Shown in pieces: positions 7,732 through 14,173 of a stretch of DNA of 19,506 bases (its first letter is position 1; each line of letters starts with the position of its first letter). The DNA is from an uncultured Clostridia bacterium (GTDB lineage: Bacteria; Bacillota; Clostridia; TANB77; CAG-508). Under the pieces are notes generated by a model. It searched no databases. It was not told the DNA's origin and saw only the letters and a list, made by a program, of their open reading frames with translations. Position numbers and translations under genes: made by a program. Location of the stretch: positions 1 to 19,506 of the forward strand of contig CAOPQH010000016.1 of assembly GCA_948505485.1 (NCBI GenBank), read 5' to 3'.

Positions 7732-7840
7732 ATTTTATCTGACTATTTACCCATTGTATGTATATAATACATAGCAAGGCTAAATTAATTGTTATTGATA
7801 CCATTAATCCTATAAATAGGAATGCTAATATTTCTAACAT
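7730..7840 (-). CDS. Small hydrophobic peptide, probable type I toxin
   Basis: A 36-residue peptide (MLEILAFLFIGLMVSITINL, then ALLCIIYIQWVNSQIK) too short for ordinary ORF calling. It is one membrane helix of about 25 hydrophobic residues with a short polar, basic tail, the build of type I toxins such as Fst, TxpA and the holin-like peptides of Firmicutes. It lacks the P-x-x-x-G motif of Fst. Support for expression: an ideal GGAGG seven bases before the ATG, a promoter at 7922-7950, and a leader of about 73 bases in which GCCT and ACCT can pair with AGGT and AGGC around the ribosome binding site, hiding it. A strong convergent promoter makes a short RNA against its 3' end. The architecture is convincing; toxicity is inferred. 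Confidence 0.65.
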   Translation of the reverse strand: MLEILAFLFIGLMVSITINLALLCIIYIQWVNSQIK

Positions 7841-7857
7841 AGCCTCACCTCCTGACT

Positions 7858-7874
7858 CTTGATAAGAAATCAAG
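7858..7874 (-). promoter_or_regulatory. Leader hairpin near the toxin ribosome binding site
   Basis: CTTGAT (7858-7863) pairs with ATCAAG (7869-7874) in the toxin mRNA leader. Flanking ACCT and GCCT segments can pair with AGGT and AGGC around the Shine-Dalgarno, extending the structure. Type I toxin mRNAs are usually kept silent by such folding until processed. Confidence 0.5.
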
Positions 7875-7921
7875 GTAGAAGGCAACACACACATCTGCTT
7901 AACTTACTTTCTATGATAAAC

Positions 7922-7950
7922 ATTTTATAATATTTATTTTTAAATGTCTA
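7922..7950 (-). promoter_or_regulatory. Promoter of the hydrophobic peptide mRNA
   Basis: On the minus strand TAGACA (7950-7945) and TAAAAT (7927-7922) are 17 bases apart, each matching consensus at 5 of 6. Start is expected at about 7912-7914, where the AGAAAGTAAGT box shared with the antisense RNA begins. Confidence 0.65.
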
Positions 7951-7992
7951 TAATTTTTTAAATAATTATTTCTTTTTTTATTTCCTATACTT

Positions 7993-8037
7993 TAAAACCT
8001 ATTAAGACTTATTCGGTGGGTAATAAAAGGGTAACAA
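7993..8037 (+). repeat. 45-bp direct repeat, copy B (possible attachment site)
   Basis: Second copy of the 45-base repeat at 7239-7283, same orientation, 754 bases away, differing at three positions. Together the copies bracket the DUF1653 gene and the toxin-antitoxin locus. Confidence 0.8.
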
Positions 8038-8085
8038 CTTAGTAGTACTAATCCTTAAAAGTACTGGTATTACTGTATTGTTATT

Positions 8086-8162
8086 TCAAATATTTACTCC
8101 TGCTAGAATAATAATATTAACTACAATAGCAATTATCTTTAGTAAGAGTTTAAAAAAAGCAT
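8086..8162 (-). pseudogene. Frameshifted hydrophobic mini-gene, toxin-like
   Basis: An ATG at 8162 with a GGAGG nine bases upstream opens a frame that stops after 7 codons. If the run of seven T residues just after the start were one base longer, the product would be a 25-residue hydrophobic peptide (MLFFKLLLKIIAIVVNIII plus LAGVNI) ending at 8086. Its promoter and leader hairpin resemble those of the probable toxin 320 bases away. I read it as a decayed second toxin gene; slippage on the T run, or a real 7-codon leader peptide, cannot be excluded. Confidence 0.45.
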
Positions 8163-8174
8163 TATGCTTTGCCT

Positions 8175-8202
8175 CCTTTCCTCAAGATTTCCTTGTGAAA
8201 GG
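8175..8202 (-). promoter_or_regulatory. Leader hairpin overlapping a ribosome binding site
   Basis: CCTTTC-CT-CAAG (8175-8186) pairs with CTTG-T-GAAAGG (8192-8202) around a 5-base loop. The stem covers part of the GGAGG at 8172-8176 on the minus strand, so it may control translation of the frameshifted mini-gene. Confidence 0.5.
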
Positions 8203-8210
8203 ATAAACAT

Positions 8211-8239
8211 ATTATATTTTATTTTTACCTATTAATCAA
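8211..8239 (-). promoter_or_regulatory. Promoter of the frameshifted mini-gene
   Basis: On the minus strand TTGATT (8239-8234) and a perfect TATAAT (8216-8211) are separated by 17 bases; the start would be near 8204, just before the leader hairpin. Confidence 0.65.
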
Positions 8240-8285
8240 GAAATTTTATTTAATTAACAGTTTTTCATATTTTTATAAATTTTAC

Positions 8286-8314
8286 TTGTCAAAATATAAT
8301 TAATATGATACAAT
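8286..8314 (+). promoter_or_regulatory. Promoter of rpsT
   Basis: TTGTCA (8286-8291) and TACAAT (8309-8314), both 5 of 6 to consensus, are 17 bases apart. The rpsT start lies about 40 bases downstream. Confidence 0.75.
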
Positions 8315-8356
8315 ATTATGCGTTATAGTTTATTAAACATAGAGGAGGTGCATAAA

Positions 8357-8623
8357 ATGCCAAATATTAAATCAGCAAAGAAAAGAGTTAAAATTATTGA
8401 AAAGAAAACATTAAGAAATAATATGATAAAATCTGGTTATAAATCAGCTGTTAAAAAATTTGAACAAGCTATAGAAGCTGGAAATATTAATGAAGCAAAA
8501 GTTTTATTTTCAGAAGCAACTAAAAAAATTGATCAAGCTTGCTCAAAAGGTGTTATTGTTAAAAACACTGCAGCTAGAAAAAAATCTAATTTATCAAAAA
8601 AATTAAATGCAGCTATTGCTTAA
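8357..8623 (+). CDS. rpsT: Ribosomal protein S20
   Basis: An 88-residue small-subunit protein that binds 16S rRNA near its 5' domain. The conserved start MPNIKSAKKRVK, the Lys-rich helices and the late KGVIVKNTAARKKSNLSKKL block are diagnostic. A longer frame opens at 8318, but the true start is the ATG at 8357: GAGGAGGTG lies just upstream, translation begins with the family's canonical MPNIKSA, and the predicted promoter ends at 8314. A monocistronic unit with its own promoter and terminator. Confidence 0.97.
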   Translation: MPNIKSAKKRVKIIEKKTLRNNMIKSGYKSAVKKFEQAIEAGNINEAKVLFSEATKKIDQACSKGVIVKNTAARKKSNLSKKLNAAIA

Positions 8624-8678
8624 AGAAGAATAGTAGGCTGATTAAAAAAAATAAAAGATTATGCATAGTTTTTTATTG

Positions 8679-8706
8679 AAATCGTACAATTTAGTACGAT
8701 TTTTTT
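8679..8706 (+). terminator. Terminator of rpsT
   Basis: AAATCGTAC (8679-8687) pairs with GTACGATTT (8694-8702) around a 6-base loop, followed by T residues to 8706. Confidence 0.85.
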
Positions 8707-8787
8707 GTTTCCTCATATTTCCATTGTTTTTAGTTCTTTAAAATGCTAACATTAAATTATACACTAAGTATAACGAGGTGAATAATA

Positions 8788-9036
8788 ATGAATAAAATTT
8801 TAGAAACTTTTAATAGTATAGATAAGAAAGCTTTAAAAATAATGAAATATGGACTTATATTTTGCTTTGCCTTATGCATACTTTCAGTTTTAATATTATT
8901 TACATATGAAGCATTTAATTTTTCTCCATTTTTATATTACATAGGATTATCAATATTTAAATTAAGTACGATTTTTGGAATTGAATTTATAGTATGTGCC
9001 TTAGTTATGGATTATTTAAAAAAATCAATAGCATAA
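8788..9036 (+). CDS. Small two-helix membrane protein, unknown function
   Basis: An 82-residue protein with a polar, Lys-rich N-terminus (residues 1-20) and two hydrophobic segments at about 21-43 and 50-75, ending in a short basic tail (YLKKSIA). No enzymatic motif is visible. A GAGGTG ribosome binding site lies 8 bases before the ATG, and codon use is like its neighbours, so it is probably a real gene. It follows the rpsT terminator and is convergent with gatB, with a structured repeat array starting right after its stop. I cannot assign a role. Confidence 0.75.
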   Translation: MNKILETFNSIDKKALKIMKYGLIFCFALCILSVLILFTYEAFNFSPFLYYIGLSIFKLSTIFGIEFIVCALVMDYLKKSIA

Positions 9037-9042
9037 ATAAAT

Positions 9043-9201
9043 TGTAGAGAAGTCATGCGTAGTGATAGCACTTTTAAAATATAGAGTAGTCACGCGTGTG
9101 TATAGCACCTTTTAAATTTGTAGAGTAGCCACGCGTGGTGATAGCACTTTTCGTTTGAGCCTGCGAAAACGAAAATGTCCTATCACCAGGTAGCTTGGCG
9201 G
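9043..9201. repeat. Structured repeat array, copy 1 (three units, long terminal hairpin)
   Basis: Three related units begin at about 9043, 9081 and 9119, a period near 38 bases. The consensus is TAGAGWAGYCAYGCGT followed by TGATAGCACTTTT or TGTATAGCACCTTTT. The third unit continues into a long hairpin: GGTGATAG-C-AC-TTTTCGTTT pairs with AAACGAAAA-T-GT-C-CTATCACC, and GCCA/TGGC can close the base. The array fills the space between the small membrane protein and gatB, which converge here. A related copy lies at 12170-12290. Function is unknown; as transcribed from the minus strand it would form the 3' end of the gat mRNA. Confidence 0.85.
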
Positions 9202-9215
9202 ATATAAATCACTTA

Positions 9216-10655
9216 CTATTTTTTTAACTCCTCAACAAACATCTTATTAAGCATTTGTGGATTTGCTTTTCCTTTTGTTTCTTTCATTGCTTGTCCTACT
9301 AAAAATCCTACAGCTTTATCCTTCCCTGCTTTATAATCAGCAACAGATTGTGGATTCGCATCTATTATTTTTAGCACAACTTCTTTTATTGCACCTTCAT
9401 CTGATATTTGTACCCAACCTTTTTCTTTAACTATTTCTTCTGGATCTTTCGGATTTTCAAATAATTCTTCTAATACTTTTTTACCTATGCTTGAACTTAT
9501 TGTTCCTTTTTCAATTAACATTACAAGTCCTGCTAATTGTTTACTATCAAATGGTATTTCTATTGGATCCATTTCTGTTTCATTTAATATTCTAGATATA
9601 TCTGATATTATCCAGTTACTAACTGCTTTTGCATTACCACATATTTTTGTTGCTTCTTCAAATAAATCTGATAAATATTTTGATGCTGTTATTGTGTTTG
9701 CATCTTTTTGAGATAAACCAAATTCATTTAAATATCTTTCTTTTCTGCTTTCTGGTAATTCTGGTAAACTATTTTTTATATTTTCAATATATTCTTCTGA
9801 TAATTTTATAGCAACTAAATCTGGATCTGGAAAATATCTATAATCTTGTGCATCTTCTTTATCTCTCATTGAAAATGTTTTTCCTGACACATCGTCCCAT
9901 CTTAATGTTTCTTGTTCTATTTTTCCACCATCTTCAATTACATCAATTTGTCTTTCTACTTCATATTCTATAGCTCTTACAATACTTCTGAAAGAATTCA
10001 TATTTTTCATTTCTGTACGAGTTCCAAGTTTTGTATCTCCTTTTTTTCTTACAGATACATTAACATCCGCTCTTAATGAACCTTCTTGCATTTTGCAGTC
10101 TGATACTTCTATATATTCTAATATTGATTTTAACTTTCTTAAATATAATTCTACTTCTTCGCTACTACGTAAATCTGGTTTTGAAACTATCTCTATTAAA
10201 GGAACTCCTGCCCTGTTTAAATCAACTAAACTTCCTCCACCAAATTCATCATGATTTAATTTTCCTGCATCTTCTTCTATATGAATTCTTTCTAATCTAA
10301 TTTTCTTTTTACCATCTTTAGTATCTATTTCTACATATCCTTCCTCACATAGTGGTTTATCAAATTGAGAAATTTGATATGCTTTTGGTAAGTCTGGGTA
10401 AAAATAATTTTTTCTATCATTTTTACTATTTCTTGATATTTCACAGTTTGTTGCTAATCCTGCCTTTACTGCATATTCTACAACCTTTTCGTTTAACACA
10501 GGTAATGTTCCTGGCATCGCCATACATATTGGACAAGTATGTGTGTTAGGCTCTGCTCCAAATTCTGTTGGACATGAACAAAATATTTTTGTCTTTGTTG
10601 AAAGCTCTGCATGCACTTCAAGTCCCATTACTATTTCATAATCATCTCTTGACAT
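9216..10655 (-). CDS. gatB: Aspartyl/glutamyl-tRNA amidotransferase subunit B
   Basis: The 479-residue GatB subunit binds mischarged Glu-tRNA(Gln) or Asp-tRNA(Asn) and its kinase site activates the side chain for amidation by GatA-derived ammonia. Seen: YEIVMGLEVHAELSTKTKIF start, zinc ligands in CSCPTEF and CPICMAMPG, NDRKNYFYPDLPKAYQISQ, the RIHIEEDAGKL motif and MKNMNSFRSIVRAIEYE. The C-terminal YqeY-like tail domain ends with VGFLVGQAMKETKGKANPQ. Length is normal. Its ATG overlaps the gatA stop codon (TAATG), indicating translational coupling. Confidence 0.98.
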   Translation of the reverse strand: MSRDDYEIVMGLEVHAELSTKTKIFCSCPTEFGAEPNTHTCPICMAMPGTLPVLNEKVVEYAVKAGLATNCEISRNSKNDRKNYFYPDLPKAYQISQFDKPLCEEGYVEIDTKDGKKKIRLERIHIEEDAGKLNHDEFGGGSLVDLNRAGVPLIEIVSKPDLRSSEEVELYLRKLKSILEYIEVSDCKMQEGSLRADVNVSVRKKGDTKLGTRTEMKNMNSFRSIVRAIEYEVERQIDVIEDGGKIEQETLRWDDVSGKTFSMRDKEDAQDYRYFPDPDLVAIKLSEEYIENIKNSLPELPESRKERYLNEFGLSQKDANTITASKYLSDLFEEATKICGNAKAVSNWIISDISRILNETEMDPIEIPFDSKQLAGLVMLIEKGTISSSIGKKVLEELFENPKDPEEIVKEKGWVQISDEGAIKEVVLKIIDANPQSVADYKAGKDKAVGFLVGQAMKETKGKANPQMLNKMFVEELKK

Positions 10656-12133
10656 TATTTGACACCTCCTTTAAACTCTGGTCTATAATTTTCTCTAAAT
10701 TTTGTTGCTTGTTCATAAGTATATGCTACATTTAATATAGTTTCCTCACAGAATTTATTCCCTATTAATTGCATGCCTATTGGCATTCCCTCTGAATCTA
10801 CTCCGCATGGAATTGAAATTCCTGGAAGTCCTGCAATATTTACAGATACTGTACAAATATCGGCTAAATACATCTCTAGTGGATTGTTTGATTTTTCTCC
10901 TATTCCAAATGCAACTGTTGGTGATGTTGGTGTAAGTATAACATCATATTTTTCAAATACTTTATTAAATTCATTTGTTACAAGTGTACGAACTTGTTGT
11001 GCTTTTTTATAATAAGCATCATAATATCCTGATGAAAGCACATATGTACCTAATATAATTCTTCTTTTTACTTCTGGACCAAATGCTTCACTTCTTGTTT
11101 TTTTGTATATTTCTTTTAAATCTTTAAATTCTGGTGTTCTATATGTATATCTTATTCCATCAAATCTACCTAAATTAGAACTTGCTTCTGCACAAGCAAT
11201 TATATAATATGTAGCCAAAGCATATTGTGCTATATCTAAAGATATTTCTTTTACCTCTGCTCCTAATTCCTTATATTTTTCAATTGCTTCATACAATTTA
11301 CTTTTTACTTCTTCATTAATGCCCTCTCCAAAAAACTCTTTAGGAACTGCTATTTTTAATCCTTTAACATCATTTTTCAGAGCCCTTGTATAATCCTTCT
11401 TTTCTAAATTTACAGAAGTTGTATCTTTTTCATCGTATCCTGCAATTAAATTTAAAAGCATTGCACTATCTGTAACATCTTTTGTAATTGGACCTATTTG
11501 GTCTAATGATGATGCAAATGCTACTAATCCATATCTTGAAACTAATCCATAAGTAGGCTTTAGACCAACAACTCCACAAAAACTTGATGGTTGCCTTATT
11601 GACCCTCCTGTATCACTTCCTAATGCCCATGGTACCATATTTGCTGCTACTGCTGCTGCACTTCCTCCTGAAGATCCTCCTGGCACTCTATTTAAATTCC
11701 AAGGATTTTTTGTTTTTGCAAAATAAGACGTTTCAGTAGACCCACCCATTGCAAACTCATCCATATTTAATTTACCTAAATCTATCATATTTTCTTTATT
11801 CAATTTTTCAATAACTGTTGCATCATATGGTGATACAAAATTTTCCAACATTTTTGAAGCACATGTTGTTTTTATTCCTTTTGTACAAAGATTATCTTTT
11901 ATACCTATTGGAATACCTGCAAACTCTCCTGTTATCTCTCCACTTTCAACTTTAGCTTGTACTTCTTGGGCTTGCTTTAATGCCTCATCTGTTAAAATAG
12001 TAACAAAAGCTTGTACCTCTGGATCTTTTTCTTTAATTCTATCAGTATAAGCTCTTGTAATATCTGTAATTGTAAGTTCTTTATTTTTTAATTTTTCTTG
12101 CAACTCGTGAACTGTTAAATCTGTAATATTCAT
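10655..12133 (-). CDS. gatA: Aspartyl/glutamyl-tRNA amidotransferase subunit A
   Basis: The 492-residue amidase subunit of GatCAB, releasing ammonia from glutamine. The Ser-cis-Ser-Lys triad is intact: Lys79 in GIKDNLC, Ser154 in PGGSSGGSAAAVAA and Ser178 in GSDTGGSIRQPSSFCG, at the same numbers as the Staphylococcus aureus enzyme. Family length is normal. An AGGAGG site precedes the ATG. Unusually the gene does not follow gatC directly: a nucleotidase gene and a structured repeat lie between them. Confidence 0.98.
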   Translation of the reverse strand: MNITDLTVHELQEKLKNKELTITDITRAYTDRIKEKDPEVQAFVTILTDEALKQAQEVQAKVESGEITGEFAGIPIGIKDNLCTKGIKTTCASKMLENFVSPYDATVIEKLNKENMIDLGKLNMDEFAMGGSTETSYFAKTKNPWNLNRVPGGSSGGSAAAVAANMVPWALGSDTGGSIRQPSSFCGVVGLKPTYGLVSRYGLVAFASSLDQIGPITKDVTDSAMLLNLIAGYDEKDTTSVNLEKKDYTRALKNDVKGLKIAVPKEFFGEGINEEVKSKLYEAIEKYKELGAEVKEISLDIAQYALATYYIIACAEASSNLGRFDGIRYTYRTPEFKDLKEIYKKTRSEAFGPEVKRRIILGTYVLSSGYYDAYYKKAQQVRTLVTNEFNKVFEKYDVILTPTSPTVAFGIGEKSNNPLEMYLADICTVSVNIAGLPGISIPCGVDSEGMPIGMQLIGNKFCEETILNVAYTYEQATKFRENYRPEFKGGVK

Positions 12134-12169
12134 TATATCAAAATCCTCCTAATAATTTATAATTTTTAA

Positions 12170-12290
12170 ATAGTCGCACATAGTAATAGCACTTTTCAAT
12201 ATTGTAGAGAAGCCACGCGTGTGTATAGCACTTTTCGTTTGAGCCTGACGAAAACGAAAACGTCCTATACACAGGTAGCTTGGCGACTAT
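12170..12290. repeat. Structured repeat, copy 2 (two units, long terminal hairpin)
   Basis: A degenerate unit at 12170-12196 and a full unit from 12203. The hairpin TGTGTATAG-C-AC-TTTTCGTTT pairs with AAACGAAAA-C-GT-C-CTATACACA; an outer stem ATAGTCGC (12170-12177) with GCGACTAT (12283-12290) closes the whole element. It sits between the HAD gene stop and the gatA ribosome binding site. Compared with copy 1 the loop arms are conserved while the TGATAG/CTATCA pairs change together to GTATAG/CTATAC. Confidence 0.85.
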
Positions 12291-12294
12291 GATT

Positions 12295-12879
12295 TTAGTT
12301 TTTATCTAATTTGCTTATTTTATAATACAAATGCGACCATGAATATACTCTTTCAATATTATTATCAGATATATTTCTATTAAATCTCGCATCCATTATA
12401 TATGTCTTTATTCCTAAGCTAGCCACTGCTTTACAATGCTTATAATTATCATCTATAAATAAATCTATATTATTTTCCCTTGCTACTTTTCCTTTTTCAT
12501 ATGCACCAAATATCTTTTTATCTACTATAATATTTTCTTTTTCCAACTGCTCATTTGCTATTTTTTCTTCGATTCCTTCTCTTGTTGATATTATTATAAT
12601 CTTATGTCCATCATGTCGTAATTGCTCTATGGTTTCTTTTGCTAATGTTTTAAATTTAGCTTGTCTATCAATTATTTTACAATACTTTTTCCAAAAACTA
12701 TCTTCCTCTTCTTGTGTCCAATTATGCATAAAAGTGCAATAACAAGAACTAGCAATGTCACCTTTATCTTCTATAATTGACTCTCTTTTTAATTCTTCTG
12801 TTGTATATTTTTGTGCATAAGCAAAATATGGTTCATATTGATTTACTATAACATCATCAAAATCTACTCCTATATTCAT
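12295..12879 (-). CDS. HAD-superfamily 5'(3')-deoxyribonucleotidase-like phosphatase
   Basis: A 194-residue cytosolic HAD phosphatase resembling the 5'-nucleotidase C (NT5C) group, which dephosphorylates nucleoside monophosphates. Motif I is VDFDDVIV (nucleophile Asp6, acid/base Asp8), motif II is the Thr of IIISTREG, motif III a Lys in the AYEKGKVARENNIDL region, and motif IV is LFIDDNYKHC. An insert between motifs I and II (about residues 20-75, CYCTFMHNWTQEEEDSFW) would be the cap helices. An AAAGGAGAG site precedes the ATG. It interrupts the gat operon between gatC and gatA. Substrate is not shown by sequence. Confidence 0.85.
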   Translation of the reverse strand: MNIGVDFDDVIVNQYEPYFAYAQKYTTEELKRESIIEDKGDIASSCYCTFMHNWTQEEEDSFWKKYCKIIDRQAKFKTLAKETIEQLRHDGHKIIIISTREGIEEKIANEQLEKENIIVDKKIFGAYEKGKVARENNIDLFIDDNYKHCKAVASLGIKTYIMDARFNRNISDNNIERVYSWSHLYYKISKLDKN

Positions 12880-12899
12880 AAATCTCTCCTTTTATCCAT

Positions 12900-13045
12900 A
12901 ATATCAGCACACTTTGCTTAAAAAAGCTACGATTAATTATTTGTATGTTCTCTCAGCCTAAGGGCTTCGTTCACTAACAAATACTAAATCTATGCATCTT
13001 TAATCCGTAACACTCAAATGCCTACTAGACATTTTCGTTAACGGC
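12900..13045. other. Hairpin-rich intergenic region between gatC and HAD gene
   Basis: No gene is seen. One hairpin has AGCC/GGCT at its tip (about 12956-12967) and TTTGT/ACAAA at its base (about 12941-12984). Another is CCGT-AAC...AAATG paired with CATTT...GTT-A-ACGG (about 13006-13044), right after the gatC stop. Neither has a T-run typical of a terminator. Confidence 0.5.
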
Positions 13046-13330
13046 TTAAAGAACTTTTGGTATTTTAAACATATTTTGCTCTGGATTTATAGCATTTTGT
13101 AATAATGCCTCATTATCTTCAAATATTTTTATTTCATCTTTTCTAAATACATTCTTTGCTTCATTTGCACCAATGGTTATATCTAAATTTTCTACAGGTG
13201 CATTATTTACAATATTTGCAAAATTCAAAATATCTTGTAAGTGTAATATATATGTGTCAATTTCTTCTTCTTTTAAATTAAGATGTGCTAAATTTGCAAT
13301 ATGTAAAATCTCTTCTTTACTTACTTTCAT
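13046..13330 (-). CDS. gatC: Aspartyl/glutamyl-tRNA amidotransferase subunit C
   Basis: The 94-residue GatC wraps around the GatA-GatB interface and stabilises the complex. MKVSKEEILHIANLAHLNLKEEE is the classic N-terminal signature, followed by LQDILNFANIVNNAPVENLD and the C-terminal NPEQNMFKIPKVL. A GAGGAGATG site lies just upstream. It is first on the minus strand ahead of the HAD gene, gatA and gatB, and is divergent from the por operon. Confidence 0.96.
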   Translation of the reverse strand: MKVSKEEILHIANLAHLNLKEEEIDTYILHLQDILNFANIVNNAPVENLDITIGANEAKNVFRKDEIKIFEDNEALLQNAINPEQNMFKIPKVL

Positions 13331-13361
13331 GTACTCATCTCCTCATTTCAATTTCTGATTT

Positions 13362-13390
13362 ATTATATACTGTTAATTCAAAAAAAACAA
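13362..13390 (-). promoter_or_regulatory. Putative gatC promoter
   Basis: On the minus strand a perfect TATAAT (13367-13362) lies 17 bases after a weak TTGTTT. About 32 bases separate the -10 box from the gatC start. Confidence 0.5.
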
Positions 13391-13441
13391 GTGCTATAGA
13401 ATAAATTAAAATCATCTTCTATTTTTTCATACTCTATTCTA

Positions 13442-13470
13442 TTGACATTAGCATTAAATAATCATATACT
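13442..13470 (+). promoter_or_regulatory. Promoter of the por operon
   Basis: TTGACA (13442-13447) is a perfect -35 box, followed after 17 bases by TATACT (13465-13470). The porC start is 40 bases downstream, with an AAGGAGG site at 13494-13500. Confidence 0.8.
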
Positions 13471-13509
13471 TGTCATATATATAAAATTAAAAAAGGAGGC
13501 TACTTTATA

Positions 13510-14088
13510 ATGAAAAATCTAATTGAAATCAGATGGCATGGTAGAGGCGGTCAAGGTGCTAAAACAGCCTCATTATTGCTTGCCGATGCTGCTTTTAATA
13601 CAGGAAAATACATACAAGGTTTTCCAGAATATGGCCCTGAAAGAATGGGTGCACCTATTACTGCATACAACCGTATAAGTGACAATCCTATTACTGTTCA
13701 TAGTAATATTTATGAACCAGATTACGTTGTTGTAGTAGATGATACATTATTAGAAACTGTAGATGTTACATCAGGACTAAAACAAGATGGAGCTATAATT
13801 ATAAATACTACAAAATCTGCAGATTATTTAAGAAAAACTTTAAAAAATTACTCTGGTAACATATATACAATAGATGCAAGAAAAATTTCTATAGATGCTT
13901 TAGGAAAATACTTTCCAAACACACCTATGCTTGCAGCAATAGTAAAAGTAAGCGGAATTATGAGTGATGAAGATTTACTTGAGGATATGAAAAGTTCCTT
14001 TAAACACAAATTTGCTAAAAAACCTGAAGTAATAGATGGAAATATGAAAGCTTTAGAATTAGCATTAAAAGAAGTTAAAAAAATTTAG
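13510..14088 (+). CDS. porC: Pyruvate:ferredoxin oxidoreductase, gamma subunit
   Basis: The 192-residue gamma subunit of the four-subunit 2-oxoacid:ferredoxin oxidoreductase. The start IEIRWHGRGGQGAKTASLLL is the family signature, followed by FPEYGPERMGAPITAYNRIS and PDYVVVVDDTLL. It forms the domain that contacts coenzyme A in this family. First gene of porC-D-A-B. The frame does not extend toward the delta subunit; an 85-base spacer with short repeats separates them. Confidence 0.92.
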   Translation: MKNLIEIRWHGRGGQGAKTASLLLADAAFNTGKYIQGFPEYGPERMGAPITAYNRISDNPITVHSNIYEPDYVVVVDDTLLETVDVTSGLKQDGAIIINTTKSADYLRKTLKNYSGNIYTIDARKISIDALGKYFPNTPMLAAIVKVSGIMSDEDLLEDMKSSFKHKFAKKPEVIDGNMKALELALKEVKKI

Positions 14089-14173
14089 AAGTTAGAGGTC
14101 AGATGTCGAAAGTCAGAAATCAGACATTTAAATCTATTTCACTGACATCTACATATAAGAAAGGAGAATAAGT
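14089..14173. repeat. Short repeats and dyads between porC and porD
   Basis: Variants of GTCAGA recur four times between 14098 and 14128 (GTCAGATGTC, GTCAGAAATCAGACAT). AGATGTC near 14101 is matched by GACATCT near 14146. The spacer is the only long gap in the operon and may form a stem in the mRNA. Confidence 0.5.

Noticed and set aside
7993..8037. Interpretation of the 45-bp repeat as a rho-independent terminator
   Set aside because: It contains tandem GGGTAAC direct repeats rather than an inverted stem and has no T-run.
8318..8356. Longer rpsT reading frame starting at 8318
   Set aside because: The start overlaps the predicted transcription start, has no ribosome binding site, and adds residues absent from S20; the ATG at 8357 follows a strong GAGGAGGTG.
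9043..9160. Possible CRISPR array because of 38-bp periodic repeats
   Set aside because: Only three imperfect units, no distinct spacers of constant length, no cas genes, and the last unit merges into a long hairpin.
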